Assembly: GCA_017893485.1 (NCBI GenBank)
Contig: CM030368.1
Span: forward strand, 106,151,549-106,215,548
From: Hemerocallis citrina
Taxonomy: Eukaryota > Streptophyta > Magnoliopsida > Asparagales > Asphodelaceae
Reading direction: 5' to 3'
Length of the DNA stretch: 64,000 nt
The notes beneath the pieces were generated by a model. That model did not search any database, had not been told where the DNA came from, and saw only the letters and a list, made by a program, of their open reading frames with translations. Shown here piece after piece: positions 43,564 through 54,321 of the stretch (within the stretch, counting starts at the first letter, position 1; each line of letters opens with the position of its first letter). A program made the translations under genes and the position numbers.

Positions 43564-46456
43564 TTGCATTGCGCACTCTTTATTTGGGCACCCCCGTGCG
43601 CACTCTCCCATAGCCGCCCGATAATTATGATCTTGATCGGGCGTCTCTCCTTTCTCCCGCTCACTTACGATGAAAGGGATAAATGAGTCATTTCCCCTCA
43701 TTCTCATTCTCCTCCTCTCTGTCTTCTCTCACATTTCTCCCGAAGCCCAAAAACCCCCCCATATACGAAACCCTGGCTTCTTCAACAAGCGAATTGGAAC
43801 TCAGCACCGCTCCATCTCCAGCTCTACCTTAGCGCCACCACCAATCTACATCTCGAAACCCTAGCCCCCGACGCCCCCGGACGCTTCTCTTTCAAGGCTC
43901 GATGCTATTCTCTTCCTCCACCTCCCCTCTGAAAGCCTAGTTCCCGCTCCCACTCCGCTTCGAAATCTCCCCCAAATCTGACGGGGAAGTATTTGATTTG
44001 CTGTAATTGATTTTTAAATTTGGCCCTCGCTTTTTAAGTTGATGTATCTATATATGGTTCATGATGTTGAGGGATCCACAAGGAGACCACTGATAGAGAT
44101 GGAAAATATCATTTTTGTTGGGTAAATTTTTCTTATTTGTGACTCCATCTCTAAATATTCTTCTTAATTGTGACTATCTCTAGAGGTTGATGAATAATTC
44201 ATTAACATTCTGATGTATAATGTATCATATATCTACTAACTATTATATTGATGAATATAATGAGAGTATCTTTTTGACAAGCATGATGAAGCTTATATTT
44301 TGCATCAATGGCAAGATTAGTATTTGGTGGATCCAAACTAAGGCTACTTGCAGTTGATTGAAGGCTTTCCAATTTAGGAAAAGGTCACAATAGTCATTGG
44401 TGGGGTATTTGTTACTAGATCACAAAGGCCCATGGTTATTATTTGACTAACGGGTCGAATGTTGGGACTAATAAATGGCGCCCCATTCTGAGTTTGTCAA
44501 GTAATCCAAATCATTATTAAGTAGGTCCCTCTCAGAATAAAATCAGTTATATATGACATTATAAAAGTTTTTGATGATCAGTTGTAGAAGAGAATGAAAG
44601 ATGATAGTTTGTCAAGCATATTTTGTATTTTGGTATTATGCTCATATCTTGTTAGTAGTTACATATATGGTATATATGATGCCATATGATGATGTTTGGT
44701 TGGAAGCGGTTTGCATCTTTAGAGGCTTGAGTTGTTGTTCATCTCGCAACTCAATTGAGTTATTGGGAGACTAAGAACTTCCTGATAAAATTTTAATAGA
44801 TCCTATTTAGAGTCTTAGAGGCTTGACTTGTTGGGTTAATTTGTGAGGATGATAATCAATAAGATTTATGCCTGAAACTGAGGGCAACATTTGTTAGATT
44901 GTTGAGCAACTAAAAATCATATTCAAAACTGATGCTTGATTATAAAATTGACGATTTATGTTTGACTATTTATGCATACTGGCATGACATTGCAATGCAG
45001 CTCTAGTTATATCATATATCATATTGCTTGATTTATTGACAATTTTGATATTTTTTGCTTATTGACAAGTGTGTATTGAGCGTACTATGCTTTGAAATAT
45101 CAATTTTGTTCAGTTAATAGTTGTGTTATCATGCAACAATAAACATTTTAGGTGTGCTAAGCCCTATTTTCATTGTTTTGGTTTCAGAATGAGAAGTAGA
45201 AGGAGAAGCAGCAGCAGCCAGTAGGAGAAGAAGCAATTGCAGCTAGAAGGAGAAGCAGCAGCAGAAGAGGAAGAAAGTTCAGGAGAAGCAACAGCAGCTA
45301 GAAGAAGAATATAAATAGCAGCAGCTATTAGGAGAAGAAGCAAAATCAGTTAGAAGGAGAAGCAGCAGAAGCGGAAGTAGAAGTAGAAGGAGAAGCAGCG
45401 GCAGTAGAAGGAGAAGAAGAAGAAGCAGCAGCAGCAGTAGAGTTTGTTGGACCATTTAATTTGGTTGCAAATTGGTTTAACCGAATGTTCATAGGCTTTT
45501 TGAATGAATGTTTGTAGGATCATTTAATGTTTTTAAGCTTGCATTATGTTTGAACAACAAAATTCCATTAGACTCAATATGTAGAGCAGCAACAAAATTT
45601 CATTATACTCAATATGTTTGAAAAGGAAAAGTAGTTTAAGATGAATGAAGTTGCCTTGGCTTGAAGCAAACATTTGCATTGTCAGGCCTGGATAGTTTCC
45701 AATTGAGACAAGTTTACTGTGTAATTTTCGAAATAATTTTGATCACTGCAGTGTAGAGTCCATGTTGCTTACTCGGCAATATCTCTCTTTCTCTCTCTCT
45801 GCCAATAACGCGTCAAACTAATTAATAATTTGGTGTCTAAATGTCTTACATTTATTGGTTATGTTAATTGAGTGAAAAATCGAATCTAAGTTACTAGTAA
45901 GTAATGCGTATCTGGAACCGTAAGCTATTGCCTTTGAGAGTTGAGAGAACTTTTCCAAAATTCGATTCCACAATACCCAGTAAATATGATTTATCACGTC
46001 ACCATAGATGCAAATATGATTTTGAACCTAGAACAACAGTGGGAAAACCTCGTCTTCAAATACATAAGCATTAAACAAGAACTAGAGAGATATTATAAGG
46101 GACCGGATATGATCTATAAGAACTATAAGAACTATTTTCATCACCAGTAGCCAACGAAATTGCCGCTCTAACATCATTCACAAGCATGTCAAGATGGAAC
46201 CGGCAGAAACCACACAAAGAGCCTATCCCATATTCTCGGCATTGCTTTTGTTGCTAATTCTATGAAAACAAACATCTAGGCCTGTAACCAGTTAATGGAT
46301 ACTAGCACCCAAAAGAGTATAATAGTTAAACTAATTGCATCCGAGGATATTAAAGAGAAAATATTTGCCTTGTTCATAATCTGAAACAAACATGGATAAA
46401 ATGTCAAACAACAATACCAGACTTTCATATCAAAACTAGTATCAAAAGAAGTATAC
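43564..46456. other. Non-coding region with leader-like and low-complexity sequence
   Basis: 43664-44000 is C-rich, contains cgaaaccctagccccc and looks like a plant 5' leader. It resembles the complement of 50550-50860. 45189-45440 is a low-complexity purine tract of gagaagcagcagc units preceded by an acceptor-like tttggtttcag. The rest is AT-rich without recognisable domains. The ORF at 43670-43864 begins with a hydrophobic stretch but is not supported. Confidence 0.5.
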
Positions 46457-46469
46457 TAGGGATGGCGAA

Positions 46470-46660
46470 CGGGTCACTCGGGCCGGGCCGGGCCCAACCC
46501 GGACGGGTTGGGACGAATTCATAACCGGGCCGGGCCGGGTTGGTCCCCTATACGGGCCGGGCCGGGCCGGGTTACATTCTCAAATGGGTGGCCCGCCCAA
46601 CCCGCGAACCCTTTAGGGCTCAACCCGGGTTGGGCCGGGTCGACCCGCGGGTTGGCCCGT
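46470..46660. repeat. GC-rich subterminal repeats, left end of hAT
   Basis: Dense ccgggccgggccggg, aacccgggttggg and gacccgcgggttgg words contrast with the AT-rich surroundings. The right counterpart at about 50050-50330 carries gggtcgacccgcgggttgg and gcgggccgggttcgtgg. Subterminal repeats of this kind bind hAT transposases. Confidence 0.8.
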
Positions 46661-47302
46661 ATAATAATTTTTTTTTTTTTTTTTTTAGTTTAAATTAAAA
46701 TAATAATAATAATAATTTTTTGAATGTTGTATACTTGTATACAAACAATCATATCTTTGTTTGATGAATTATGAATACTACAATTCTTAAAAAATTATAT
46801 TACTAAGTAAGTTACGTAGTATTAGTATCAAATTGAGGGATATTTCAAAAATTATGTTTGAATGTTACTAAGTAAGTAATTATATTAGTAAGTAATTTTG
46901 GGGAAATATCCCCAAGTAAGTAAAACTATCAAATATCAATAAGTATTTATAATACTACAATTCATTAAATTCAGTAATAATAATATTAAGTAATAATACT
47001 ACAATTCTTCAAATGTCCCCAAATGATGTTTAATTATAATACTAAGTAATTAATAATATTAATAAAGAAAAAAAATCGTTGAAGAGTGAAGACTAATAAT
47101 AAGATTGAAAGAGTGAAAATGACAACAAAATTTGGAATTTTATTCATATGAATTTAAGTTATACAATTTGAACAATTTATAACGAAATGAAGAATTCAAT
47201 TCACAAATAAGTTTTATACAATAACATATTTGTTATATACAATTTTAATTGAGTACAAGTTTTCTAATTTGACATAACAAGAGAAAGCTATTGTAAGTGT
47301 TG

Positions 47303-49444
47303 TCATTGTTGTTGTTCTTGTTGTTGATCTTCGAGCGAGTTGCTCCCACTTGTTGAACTTGATAGTGCTTTTCCTTGCGTCCTATCTTCAGCCTTCAGCC
47401 AGTCTTCTGTGCAAACGAGCATCTCCAACGACTCCGGCTTCAACCTATTTCTGTAATCAGATAGAACCCTGCCACTTGTAGAAAATGCACTCTCAGAAGC
47501 AACTGTAGAGACAGGAGGAGTTAGCAAATCTTTAGCCATAATTGACAGAATACTAAAAGTGTGTTCATGTTCTTTCCACCACTGTAAAATATCTAGTGGA
47601 GAAATAGTAGGCTCAGTATCCTGTTGGTTATACCAATTTAATTCATTTGGTTGATTAGTCTTAGGTTTTTTAGATTGAATTTGTTCAAGTAAACTAAATG
47701 TTCTATCACCAATTCTACTTTTACCCTTATCTCTAGAACTACCAGACGAAGAACTAACTACAGAAGTTGTACCACTAGAAGCAAAACGTCTATCATAATA
47801 ATCATACAAGTTATTTAAGGTAGTTTCAAACTGAACTAAAAACTGATCGCAATCAATTGTTAATTCTACATTGTTCTCTAAAAATCCAAAAAACATTTGT
47901 ATCAAATTCTTCGTACCTTCTAATTTGATACGGGGATCCATAACAGTAGCAACACAAATCAACATCGGAGGAGGAAAATAATACTTCAAAAATTTTTGAA
48001 ATGCAGGTATTACAATGTTACTAATATAGACATCATTTAACATTTCGTTAAATATTTGTACCATGCTAACTAATTCAATAAAAATGCTACTAGAAGTAGA
48101 TTCATATGTTTTAGAAAACTTTAAAGTTGCGGTTTTAAAAGGTTCTAAAAATTTCAACAAAGCTTCAGCAAAAAACCAATCGGCGGGAGTCATTTCAAAA
48201 TTAGGCATATTTTGTGCGATACAAAAATCATTTACAACTGCTTTATATTCGGTGACAACATTAAGTAAATCAAAAGTAGAATTCCATCGGTGTCTAACAT
48301 CCTTTGGAAATTTTCTAAAAGGAACTTTCCTAACTCTACACCAAGCTTTCCATTCTTGTAGAATGCTTGGTTTTAATGCAATGAAATGTACACAATTTCT
48401 AATTTTATGTATATATGGATCAGCTATTTTTAATGCGTCTTGAACACATAAATTTATAATATGACATGCACATCTAACATGAAAAATATTGTCAGATGGA
48501 GGGTTTAATACAGATTTTAAAGTAGTAATTGCTACATTGTTGTTAGATGCATTATCAAAACTAATAGCCATAATTTTATCGCGAATATGAAAAACATCAC
48601 AAATTTCTATAATACGGTTTGCTATTTCGTCGCCACTATGGGGATACGGCAACGACGCAAGTGATGTGATTCTTTTATTAAGAATCCAATCATTGTCGAT
48701 CCAATGACAGGTTATTCCCATCGTTGGAATATTGTTGACACCCGTCCAAACATCCGAAGTTAAACTAACCCTACAAGTTAAACTCCATAAAATTGCAATC
48801 AACGCGTCCTTCATTTCAACATACACTTTAAAACAATCCGATTTGCAAGTGTTTCTCGGAATTCTCCTAAAATGAGGGTTTAAGGCGGTTTGATTAAAGT
48901 TTTCCAAGTTCCTACTCTCGGGATAGGAAAATGGTAACTCTTCCTTAATTACTAATCGGGCCATTTCCCGACGAACAAGTTCGGGATCATAAGGGTGGCT
49001 ATCTACTTGACCGGTCCTAGGGTTAATTTTTTGTTGGCCTAGTATTTGATCAAGAAGTTCTTTGTGATTATGTTGTATGTGTCTACTAATTGTACCGGTG
49101 CCGTCACCCCTCTTAAATTTGTATGTTTTGCTACATGTTTTACACACTTTCAAACCTACACCCGGAATATGTTCGTCCGGGATATACTCATAAAACTTGT
49201 GCCAATCGCTAGTTTCTCCTCTACTTTTCCTACTACTACGGGGTTGTGTGGTATCGGTTTGTGGTTGTTGTTGTTCTTCTTCTATTTGAATGCCACCTAC
49301 AACATCCATGTCGTGTGTACCCCATTGTTCCATAGTAGGATCAATGTAATCTTGGGCGGGCTCACTAGTTGGGACAATTGGTGGCCTACGTGAAGAGGAG
49401 GAGGAATCTTGTCCGCTACGACCGCTACCGCGTGATCTAGACAT
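47303..49444 (-). CDS. hAT transposase with BED zinc finger
   Basis: 713 aa in one exon, ATG at 49442-49444. A low-complexity Ser/Arg/Gln start is followed by a BED finger (C101, C104, H122, H127, about 78-130), the RNase H-like core with D231 (TSDVWTGVNN), D297 (SFDNASNN) and C325-x2-H328 (CACHIINLCVQD), and the conserved Trp in RHRWNST (387). The C-terminal hAT dimerisation block (about 615-690) includes LQWWKEHEH, VASESAFSTSGRVL (catalytic E651) and NRLKPESLEMLVCTEDWL. All catalytic positions are present and no stop is seen, so it could be active. It excises and inserts DNA in the nucleus. Length fits Ac/RICESLEEPER-type transposases. Confidence 0.96.
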   Translation of the reverse strand: MSRSRGSGRSGQDSSSSSRRPPIVPTSEPAQDYIDPTMEQWGTHDMDVVGGIQIEEEQQQPQTDTTQPRSSRKSRGETSDWHKFYEYIPDEHIPGVGLKVCKTCSKTYKFKRGDGTGTISRHIQHNHKELLDQILGQQKINPRTGQVDSHPYDPELVRREMARLVIKEELPFSYPESRNLENFNQTALNPHFRRIPRNTCKSDCFKVYVEMKDALIAILWSLTCRVSLTSDVWTGVNNIPTMGITCHWIDNDWILNKRITSLASLPYPHSGDEIANRIIEICDVFHIRDKIMAISFDNASNNNVAITTLKSVLNPPSDNIFHVRCACHIINLCVQDALKIADPYIHKIRNCVHFIALKPSILQEWKAWCRVRKVPFRKFPKDVRHRWNSTFDLLNVVTEYKAVVNDFCIAQNMPNFEMTPADWFFAEALLKFLEPFKTATLKFSKTYESTSSSIFIELVSMVQIFNEMLNDVYISNIVIPAFQKFLKYYFPPPMLICVATVMDPRIKLEGTKNLIQMFFGFLENNVELTIDCDQFLVQFETTLNNLYDYYDRRFASSGTTSVVSSSSGSSRDKGKSRIGDRTFSLLEQIQSKKPKTNQPNELNWYNQQDTEPTISPLDILQWWKEHEHTFSILSIMAKDLLTPPVSTVASESAFSTSGRVLSDYRNRLKPESLEMLVCTEDWLKAEDRTQGKALSSSTSGSNSLEDQQQEQQQ

Positions 49445-50049
49445 AATGTAGTAATGTGGTATGTAAAAAAAAATCTACTAAGTAGTGGCGGTGAATTATA
49501 CAAAAAAAACTAAAAAACAAGAGGGTTGAGAATCTTGAGATAGAGAAGTTCAAAAAACGAACAATAATTTTAACTACAACGCAAAAAAAAAATAGTAGAG
49601 AGATACAGATATTTTGATACCGTTCACCGTGGAATACGCGTATATAAAAAAACCGTGAAAATTAGAAAATAATAGACAAGATGGAGGAGCGCTTTGCCGA
49701 TTTCGCAATTGAAGAGTTGAATTGAGAAGAGGTTGAAGTAGATTTGAGCCGATGGTTGAAGAGAGTTGAAGACGTTGAATTTTTTTCTCCGATACGACCA
49801 AAATTTGATCGTGTATACGCCTCCTTGTACACTTGTTTGATGATTACTACAATTGTTCAAATTTTTTTTTTTTTTGATGTATAATAGTAGAGAGAGTAAG
49901 AGAGGAAGGTGTGATTTTTTTGGAGATTTTTGGGGGCTATTTATAAGGTTAGAAGTGGGTAAAAACAAAAAAAAAAAAAGAAGCAACGGCCAGCAGCAAC
50001 GGCTCTAAGAGCCGTTTACTGCCAGCCAGAGCCTGCGCACAAGTCACAA

Positions 50050-50330
50050 CGGCCACACGACCCGTGGGTTTCGACCCGTTCGACCCGCGGGTCGAACGGT
50101 CGGCCCGTCACGGGTTCCGCGAATCCAATTCGCGGGTCGACCCGCGGGTTGGCGGGTCCGATTCGCGGGTTGAGCGGGTTCGTGGGCCGGGTTTCGCGAA
50201 TCCAATTCGCATAAATGGCGACCCGGGTCGACCCGGTACTGTTCACCGGGTTCGACCCGAACCCGTGAAGGTGTTAAGCGGGCCGGGTTCGTGGGCCGGG
50301 TCGCGGGTGAGTCGGCGGTTGACCCGGCCC
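50050..50330. repeat. GC-rich subterminal repeats, right end of hAT
   Basis: Repeated cgacccgcgggt, ttcgcgaatccaattcgc (twice, near 50115 and 50193) and gggccgggttcg words. The opposite orientation of many words relative to the left end gives partial inverted symmetry around the transposase gene. Confidence 0.8.
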
Positions 50331-50549
50331 AGTTGCCATCCCTATGCAAACACAGTTCAGATCTGCCAAGCAAAAACTATGAGCTCAGCAGTTGACTTTT
50401 CATCAATTCCATTCAACTAAATAATTTCAACTCATCAATTACATTTGAACAACAAAATTATATCAACTAATACAGCAAGATTATATAACTGATTCAGTTC
50501 ATCAATTACATTTGAAACACAAAGTTAAAAATTAAAAAAATTATTCAAC

Positions 50550-50860
50550 ATTCAACATTCCCAAATCCTAAACCTAACCCTAATCTTTTCAAAAATTGAG
50601 GTGGATGGAGCTCGATGCAACAGTGGACGAGGGTGAGATGAAGAGATCTTATGATCGAATTCGCCACCGTTGGGAGGTGGAGATGGAGCGTCCAGGGCGT
50701 CAAGACTTGAGAGAGGAACGTCTGGGGCATCGGGGGCTAGGGTTTCGAGATGTAGATTAGTGGAGGTGTTGAGGTGTAGCTGGAGATGGAGCGGCGCTGA
50801 TGTCGAAGAAGCTAGGTTTCGGATTTGGGGGAATTTGACTTTTTTCACAAACTGACCCAC
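50550..50860 (-). other. Leader-like sequence, inverted relative of 43777-43960
   Basis: The complement reads ccgctccatctccagct, ctaatctacatctcgaaaccc and tagcccccgatgcccc, close to 43777-43960 (ccgctccatctccagct, ccaatctacatctcgaaacc, tagcccccgacgccc). It is one of two inverted copies of a plant-leader-like sequence. No start codon with a credible protein follows. Confidence 0.6.
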
Positions 50861-50935
50861 TTTTTAAAACTAATTCTCAAGATAGAGTTTCGAAACTAAT
50901 TCCGACCATAGACCAGTCCTCATGGCTGTAGTACT

Positions 50936-51195
50936 GAACTGCGGCCTCTTCGATTTCTAGGCCGCAGTTCACAACTGCAGCCTAAGTACATACCATACAT
51001 CTTTGACTAATAGGCGCCAACACTTAAAAAAAATTGTGTAAGTGTAAAATGTGAAAAATAGGAGGCCGCAGTTGGGCACTGTGACTTCGATACTACATGA
51101 GTTACAGCCTCAGTTATGCTGTGGCCTCTTATTTTTCACACTTACGCAATTTTTTTTCAAGTGTCAAAGCCTATTAGCCAAAGATGTGTGGTATA
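50936..51195. repeat. Fold-back element with two nested hairpins
   Basis: A short perfect hairpin gaactgcggcct…aggccgcagttc (50936-50970) is followed by an imperfect one. The larger left arm 50990-51070 contains accatacatctttgactaat and aattgtgtaagtgt. The right arm 51118-51195 carries their complements (acacttacgcaatt and attagccaaagatgtgtggt). The loop is about 48 bp. No ORF. It resembles a MITE or fold-back transposon, family unknown. Confidence 0.7.
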
Positions 51196-51374
51196 TACGT
51201 ATATCCTGAAGTTGCTCTTGTTCAAGCTCGTTCGGAATTTGGTATGATTAATGATAGTTTATCTTCTTAGTAGGCTAATTAATATTAACTTGTGATGGAA
51301 ATGAATAGGTCAATTACTCAAATGAGCTTATCTGATCTCATATTTATACACTCCCGAATTTGATGGCATACTTA

Positions 51375-51630
51375 TGTTAGGATTTCCTGCCAAGTTTTTC
51401 GACACGATGATTATAAACAATCCATCAAATAAATAATAGATCAAACCAAATACGCAAAGCACACAATTTTGTCCCAGTTTGGCCGTGCCTAATCCAGGGA
51501 GAAATAACCGAGATTATATTCAACTAAAGAAAATACAATAATTACAACCACTCACACCACGACCCTATCTATCTCTCAAGCCTCACCAGAAGATAATTGC
51601 CGTTTACAATGGAAAACTATCAAACTCAAA

Positions 51631-51684
<54 letters not shown>

Positions 51685-51861
51685 TCTTGCCTCTCAAAGG
51701 AGACCGTTACAATGTATATATAGAGATCTAAAGAAACCCTAATTTGCTATCTTGGTACAATAACCATCCGTCGTATCATGAAGAGATAACCATACGATGA
51801 AAGCCGTACGATCTAACTTTGAGTAGAACTGGGCTTTAATCAAATTACCAAACCTGATACA
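51375..51861 (-). mobile_element. Copia-type LTR fragment, inverted
   Basis: The complement of 51480-51730 resembles 53690-54060. Shared words are caaagttagatcgtacggc versus caaagttagattgtgcggc, ttgagaggcaagag versus ttgagaggtaagag, and ggcacggccaaactgggac versus ggcgtagccaaaccggaac. It is therefore a reverse-oriented relative of the LTR at 53442-54112, interrupted by a CT microsatellite. Boundaries are approximate. Confidence 0.6.
51633..51682. repeat. (CT)25 microsatellite
   Basis: 25 uninterrupted CT units (GA on the LTR strand) in the transcribed leader of the inverted copia LTR. Confidence 0.95.
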
Positions 51862-52433
51862 TGTTAGGATTGTGGCCTTAAATACACGTAGGCATGGAGT
51901 TGAAGTTGAAGAAGAAAAGGAGGAGACACGAAGCAGAGAGAAGACAACAGCAACTAAAGGGTTGCAGCCGCAATGGACATTCGATTGCCCGATGCTCGGG
52001 TGTTGGTGAGACTCAATTGTAGTCGACTACAATTGGGTGCGGTCGACCGCAGTTGCTCTGTATATTATTTTGGGTTTGGGTCTAATAAGCTGTATTTGTA
52101 TATATTTTTTCGGGTGTGCATGGGAGCTATATATATAGTAATATATGTGAACTCTAGGGCTAAAGGAAAATATAGAAGAGAGAATTGGTGAGCCGTTATC
52201 AATATACAATTCCAAGAGAGATGAGTGTTGAGTGCTTCAAAGGTAAGAGAGAGATTGAGAGTTTTGATCTCATTCTAATCTCTGTATTTCTTGAGGATTA
52301 AGAAGTATTGATTATCTCTGCATATTACTGTGTCCGTGTGGTTGTGAGACCTTGCAATTATTGTGGTGCCTTATTCTTGGTGAATCTAGGTCTTGGGCAT
52401 TTATGTTTCTTGTGGTGTGTTCCACTATTAGCA
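51862..52433 (+). mobile_element. Copia-type LTR, probable
   Basis: It starts TGTTAGGATTG. It has tatatatagtaatata and a gagagattgagag leader, and ends …ttagca just before ctataagtggtatcaga, a primer-site-like tggtatcaga at 52441-52450. It carries two GTCGAC palindromes at 52021-52051 (tagtcgacta, cggtcgaccg). No gag follows; the sequence beyond is a CSLA-like fragment, so the element is truncated. Confidence 0.5.
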
Positions 52434-52721
52434 CTATAAGTGGTATCAGATTCTCTACAATACCCATATGCTGCCATTGCCAAGATACCCTCAAGGGCAG
52501 CTGACTGCAATGATCTGACCCCAATTCAGAGATGCTCGGCGGGCGACTGCCCTTTAGGGCATTCGAGTGTTCTACTGTTGCCTCCTAGCTGCTAGTGCTC
52601 CTTCTTCCTCCATCGTCGCTTCAAACATCTTCTTACTTCATCCGTCTTCTCTTCTTATCAAATCTTGTATGCAAGATACAATTTTATACACTCTTGAATT
52701 TGACAATGACTTATTAATTTT

Positions 52722-53096
52722 GTGTGTTCAACGAACGCCGATGAGTGCACGTTGACACGAATACAAGAGATGTCGAGGGATCACCGTTTCAAGGTGGACC
52801 AGCAAGCCGGATCATCATTATTGATCATCATTATTCTCATTTTTTTGGATTTAATGGTAGATTTCTTCTTTAACTATTATTTGGTAGTTATCCAAATAAT
52901 ACAAAGAATATCCCTATTGTGGAGAATTACAGAGATTTTGTTCTTATGCTTAGGAACTGGTGGAGTGTGGTAAATTCAAGCCATCAATGAAGCTGGAAGC
53001 CGGAATGGGGGAAGCATTGTTGAGTATATGGATCTATCCTTCAGAGCAAGCCTCAAAGGATGGAAATTTGTATATGACGGTAGTATCAAGGTACTA
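52722..53096 (+). pseudogene. Cellulose-synthase-like A (glucomannan synthase) pseudogene fragment
   Basis: 52722-52820 reads STNADECTLTRIQEM, then HRFKVDQQAGSS. 52938-53090 reads LGTGGVW, a TAA, IQAINEAG, VEYMDLSFRASLKGWKFVYD and GSIK. These match the CSLA (GT2, beta-mannan synthase, Golgi) region around the QxxRW-preceding …TRxQEMS…EQEVGS…FNGTAGVWR…EAGGW…VEDMDLAVRASLKGWKFVY segments. An AT-rich 120-bp stretch separates the two parts and may be an intron. A donor-like aag|gtacta follows the last codon, so the copy is genomic rather than processed. The family's essential Asp in VEDMD is Tyr here. Broken by a stop and truncated on both sides. Confidence 0.75.
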
Positions 53097-53200
53097 GTTT
53101 TGTGAATATCTCTGTAATCACATTTGCAATGCATTTCAGCAGGTGTATATATGTGTATAAAGTGTCTGTATTATGTTGTGGATACATGTATTTCTAAGTA

Positions 53201-53373
53201 GAGAATGCTAACATACCTCATTTCCTACCCTAACTTACATGAGATTTGTCTTTTAGTGATTGTTGAGTCTATTAATCACTAAAAGACAAATGTGTAAGGC
53301 CCAATAATCACTAAAAGACAAACTCCATATAAGTTTTGGGATAGGAAATAAGGTATGTGTAGCATTTCTCCTA
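53201..53373. mobile_element. MITE-like inverted repeat element, about 170 bp
   Basis: The left arm gagaatgctaacatacctca…tttgtcttttagtgatt (53201-53264) is mirrored by aatcactaaaagacaaa…aaggtatgtgtagcatttctc (about 53306-53370). A third copy of atcactaaaagacaaa sits between them. taagta occurs on both flanks (53195-53200 and 53374-53379) and may be the target duplication. No ORF. Confidence 0.7.
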
Positions 53374-53441
53374 TAAGTATGTACACTCTTCATCACATTT
53401 AGGTTAGGGTGAGCTTCCAAGTGTTTTCAAGGCCTACCGGT

Positions 53442-54112
53442 TGTTGAGTTTTTGTCTTGCATACTTAAGCTCGATGTGAATTGAAGGCAATGAAGCGAGT
53501 GGTCGAAGCGTCGTTGGAAACGAGAATGAGAAGCAGCAGTACGTAACAGCAAAGCAGTAGTATGCAGGAGCAGTCGACCGTCATTATTCTCTAGAATGGA
53601 CTCAGGTTCATTGCAGTCAACTGCCACTTTGTGCAGTCGATCGCCGACGGTGGCTGGCAGCTTATTCAGCTGATTCTTAAGGAATCTATTGGGCCAAACT
53701 TCTTGTCAAAGTTAGATTGTGCGGCTCTTATCGTGTGGCTTCTTCTTCAGAATATACCAGACTGTTATTATATCAAGACTACGTAGGATTTTTTCTAGAT
53801 TTCTATATATTATTATATTGGCCTCATTTGAGAGGTAAGAGAGAATACTTCATTGTAAAGAGCAATAAAGAGAGTTCTTTATTGTAAACAGCAGATTATC
53901 TTCCAATGAGGCTTGATAGATAGATAGGTTTTTTGTGAGAGTGTTGTATCTCTTGTATCTTCTCTAGTTGAATAATATTTCACTTAATTCTTTTCCAAAT
54001 TAGGCGTAGCCAAACCGGAACAAATATTGTGTGATTTGTGTGATTTGTTTGATCTAGTTGTTTGATTGTTTATTGGATTGGTTGTCGCTAAACTAAGCAA
54101 CAATTCCTAACA
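53442..54112 (+). mobile_element. Copia-type solo LTR with adjacent primer site
   Basis: It starts TGTTGAGTTT and ends CCTAACA, followed one base later by tggtatcag (54114-54122), a primer-site-like sequence. The internal leader is gaggtaagagagaatactt with a ttgagaggtaagag TATA-downstream zone. It carries a GTCGAC cluster at 53570-53650 (gcagtcgaccg, gcagtcaactgcc, gcagtcgatcg). No gag follows before copia B, so it is truncated. The left boundary is uncertain. Confidence 0.6.
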
Positions 54113-54321
54113 CTGGTATCAGCAGCATTGTTCGGCTTGTTGCACTGCAAATTTGTTTAGGAAGATTGCGATTGCGATCTTAACAGCAAAGGTTACTCAT
54201 CAACAGTCAACACTAAAAATATTTTCTATGTTGTTGTTAGTTATATCAGTTTAATAACAATTTCTCTTACTTGTGATGTAGAAAGTCAATATGGAAAAAA
54301 ACTAATCTATAACTTCATCTT

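Larger units (their letters stand above)
46457..50344. mobile_element. Ac-like hAT transposon, apparently intact
   Basis: The ends are TAGGGATGGCGAAC (46457) and, inverted, GTTGCCATCCCTA (50332-50344), close to the T/CAGGGATG ends of maize Ac. Inside both ends lie GC-rich subterminal repeats. The single gene is a 713-aa transposase on the minus strand. Length is 3888 bp. An 8-bp target duplication is expected, but aagtatac on the left and tgcaaaca on the right do not match, so the flanks have changed or the ends rearranged. Confidence 0.88.

Noticed and set aside
43670..43864. 64-aa ORF with hydrophobic start resembling a signal peptide
   Set aside because: Its sequence is part of a repeated leader-like segment (inverted near 50.7 kb) where the ORF is not conserved.
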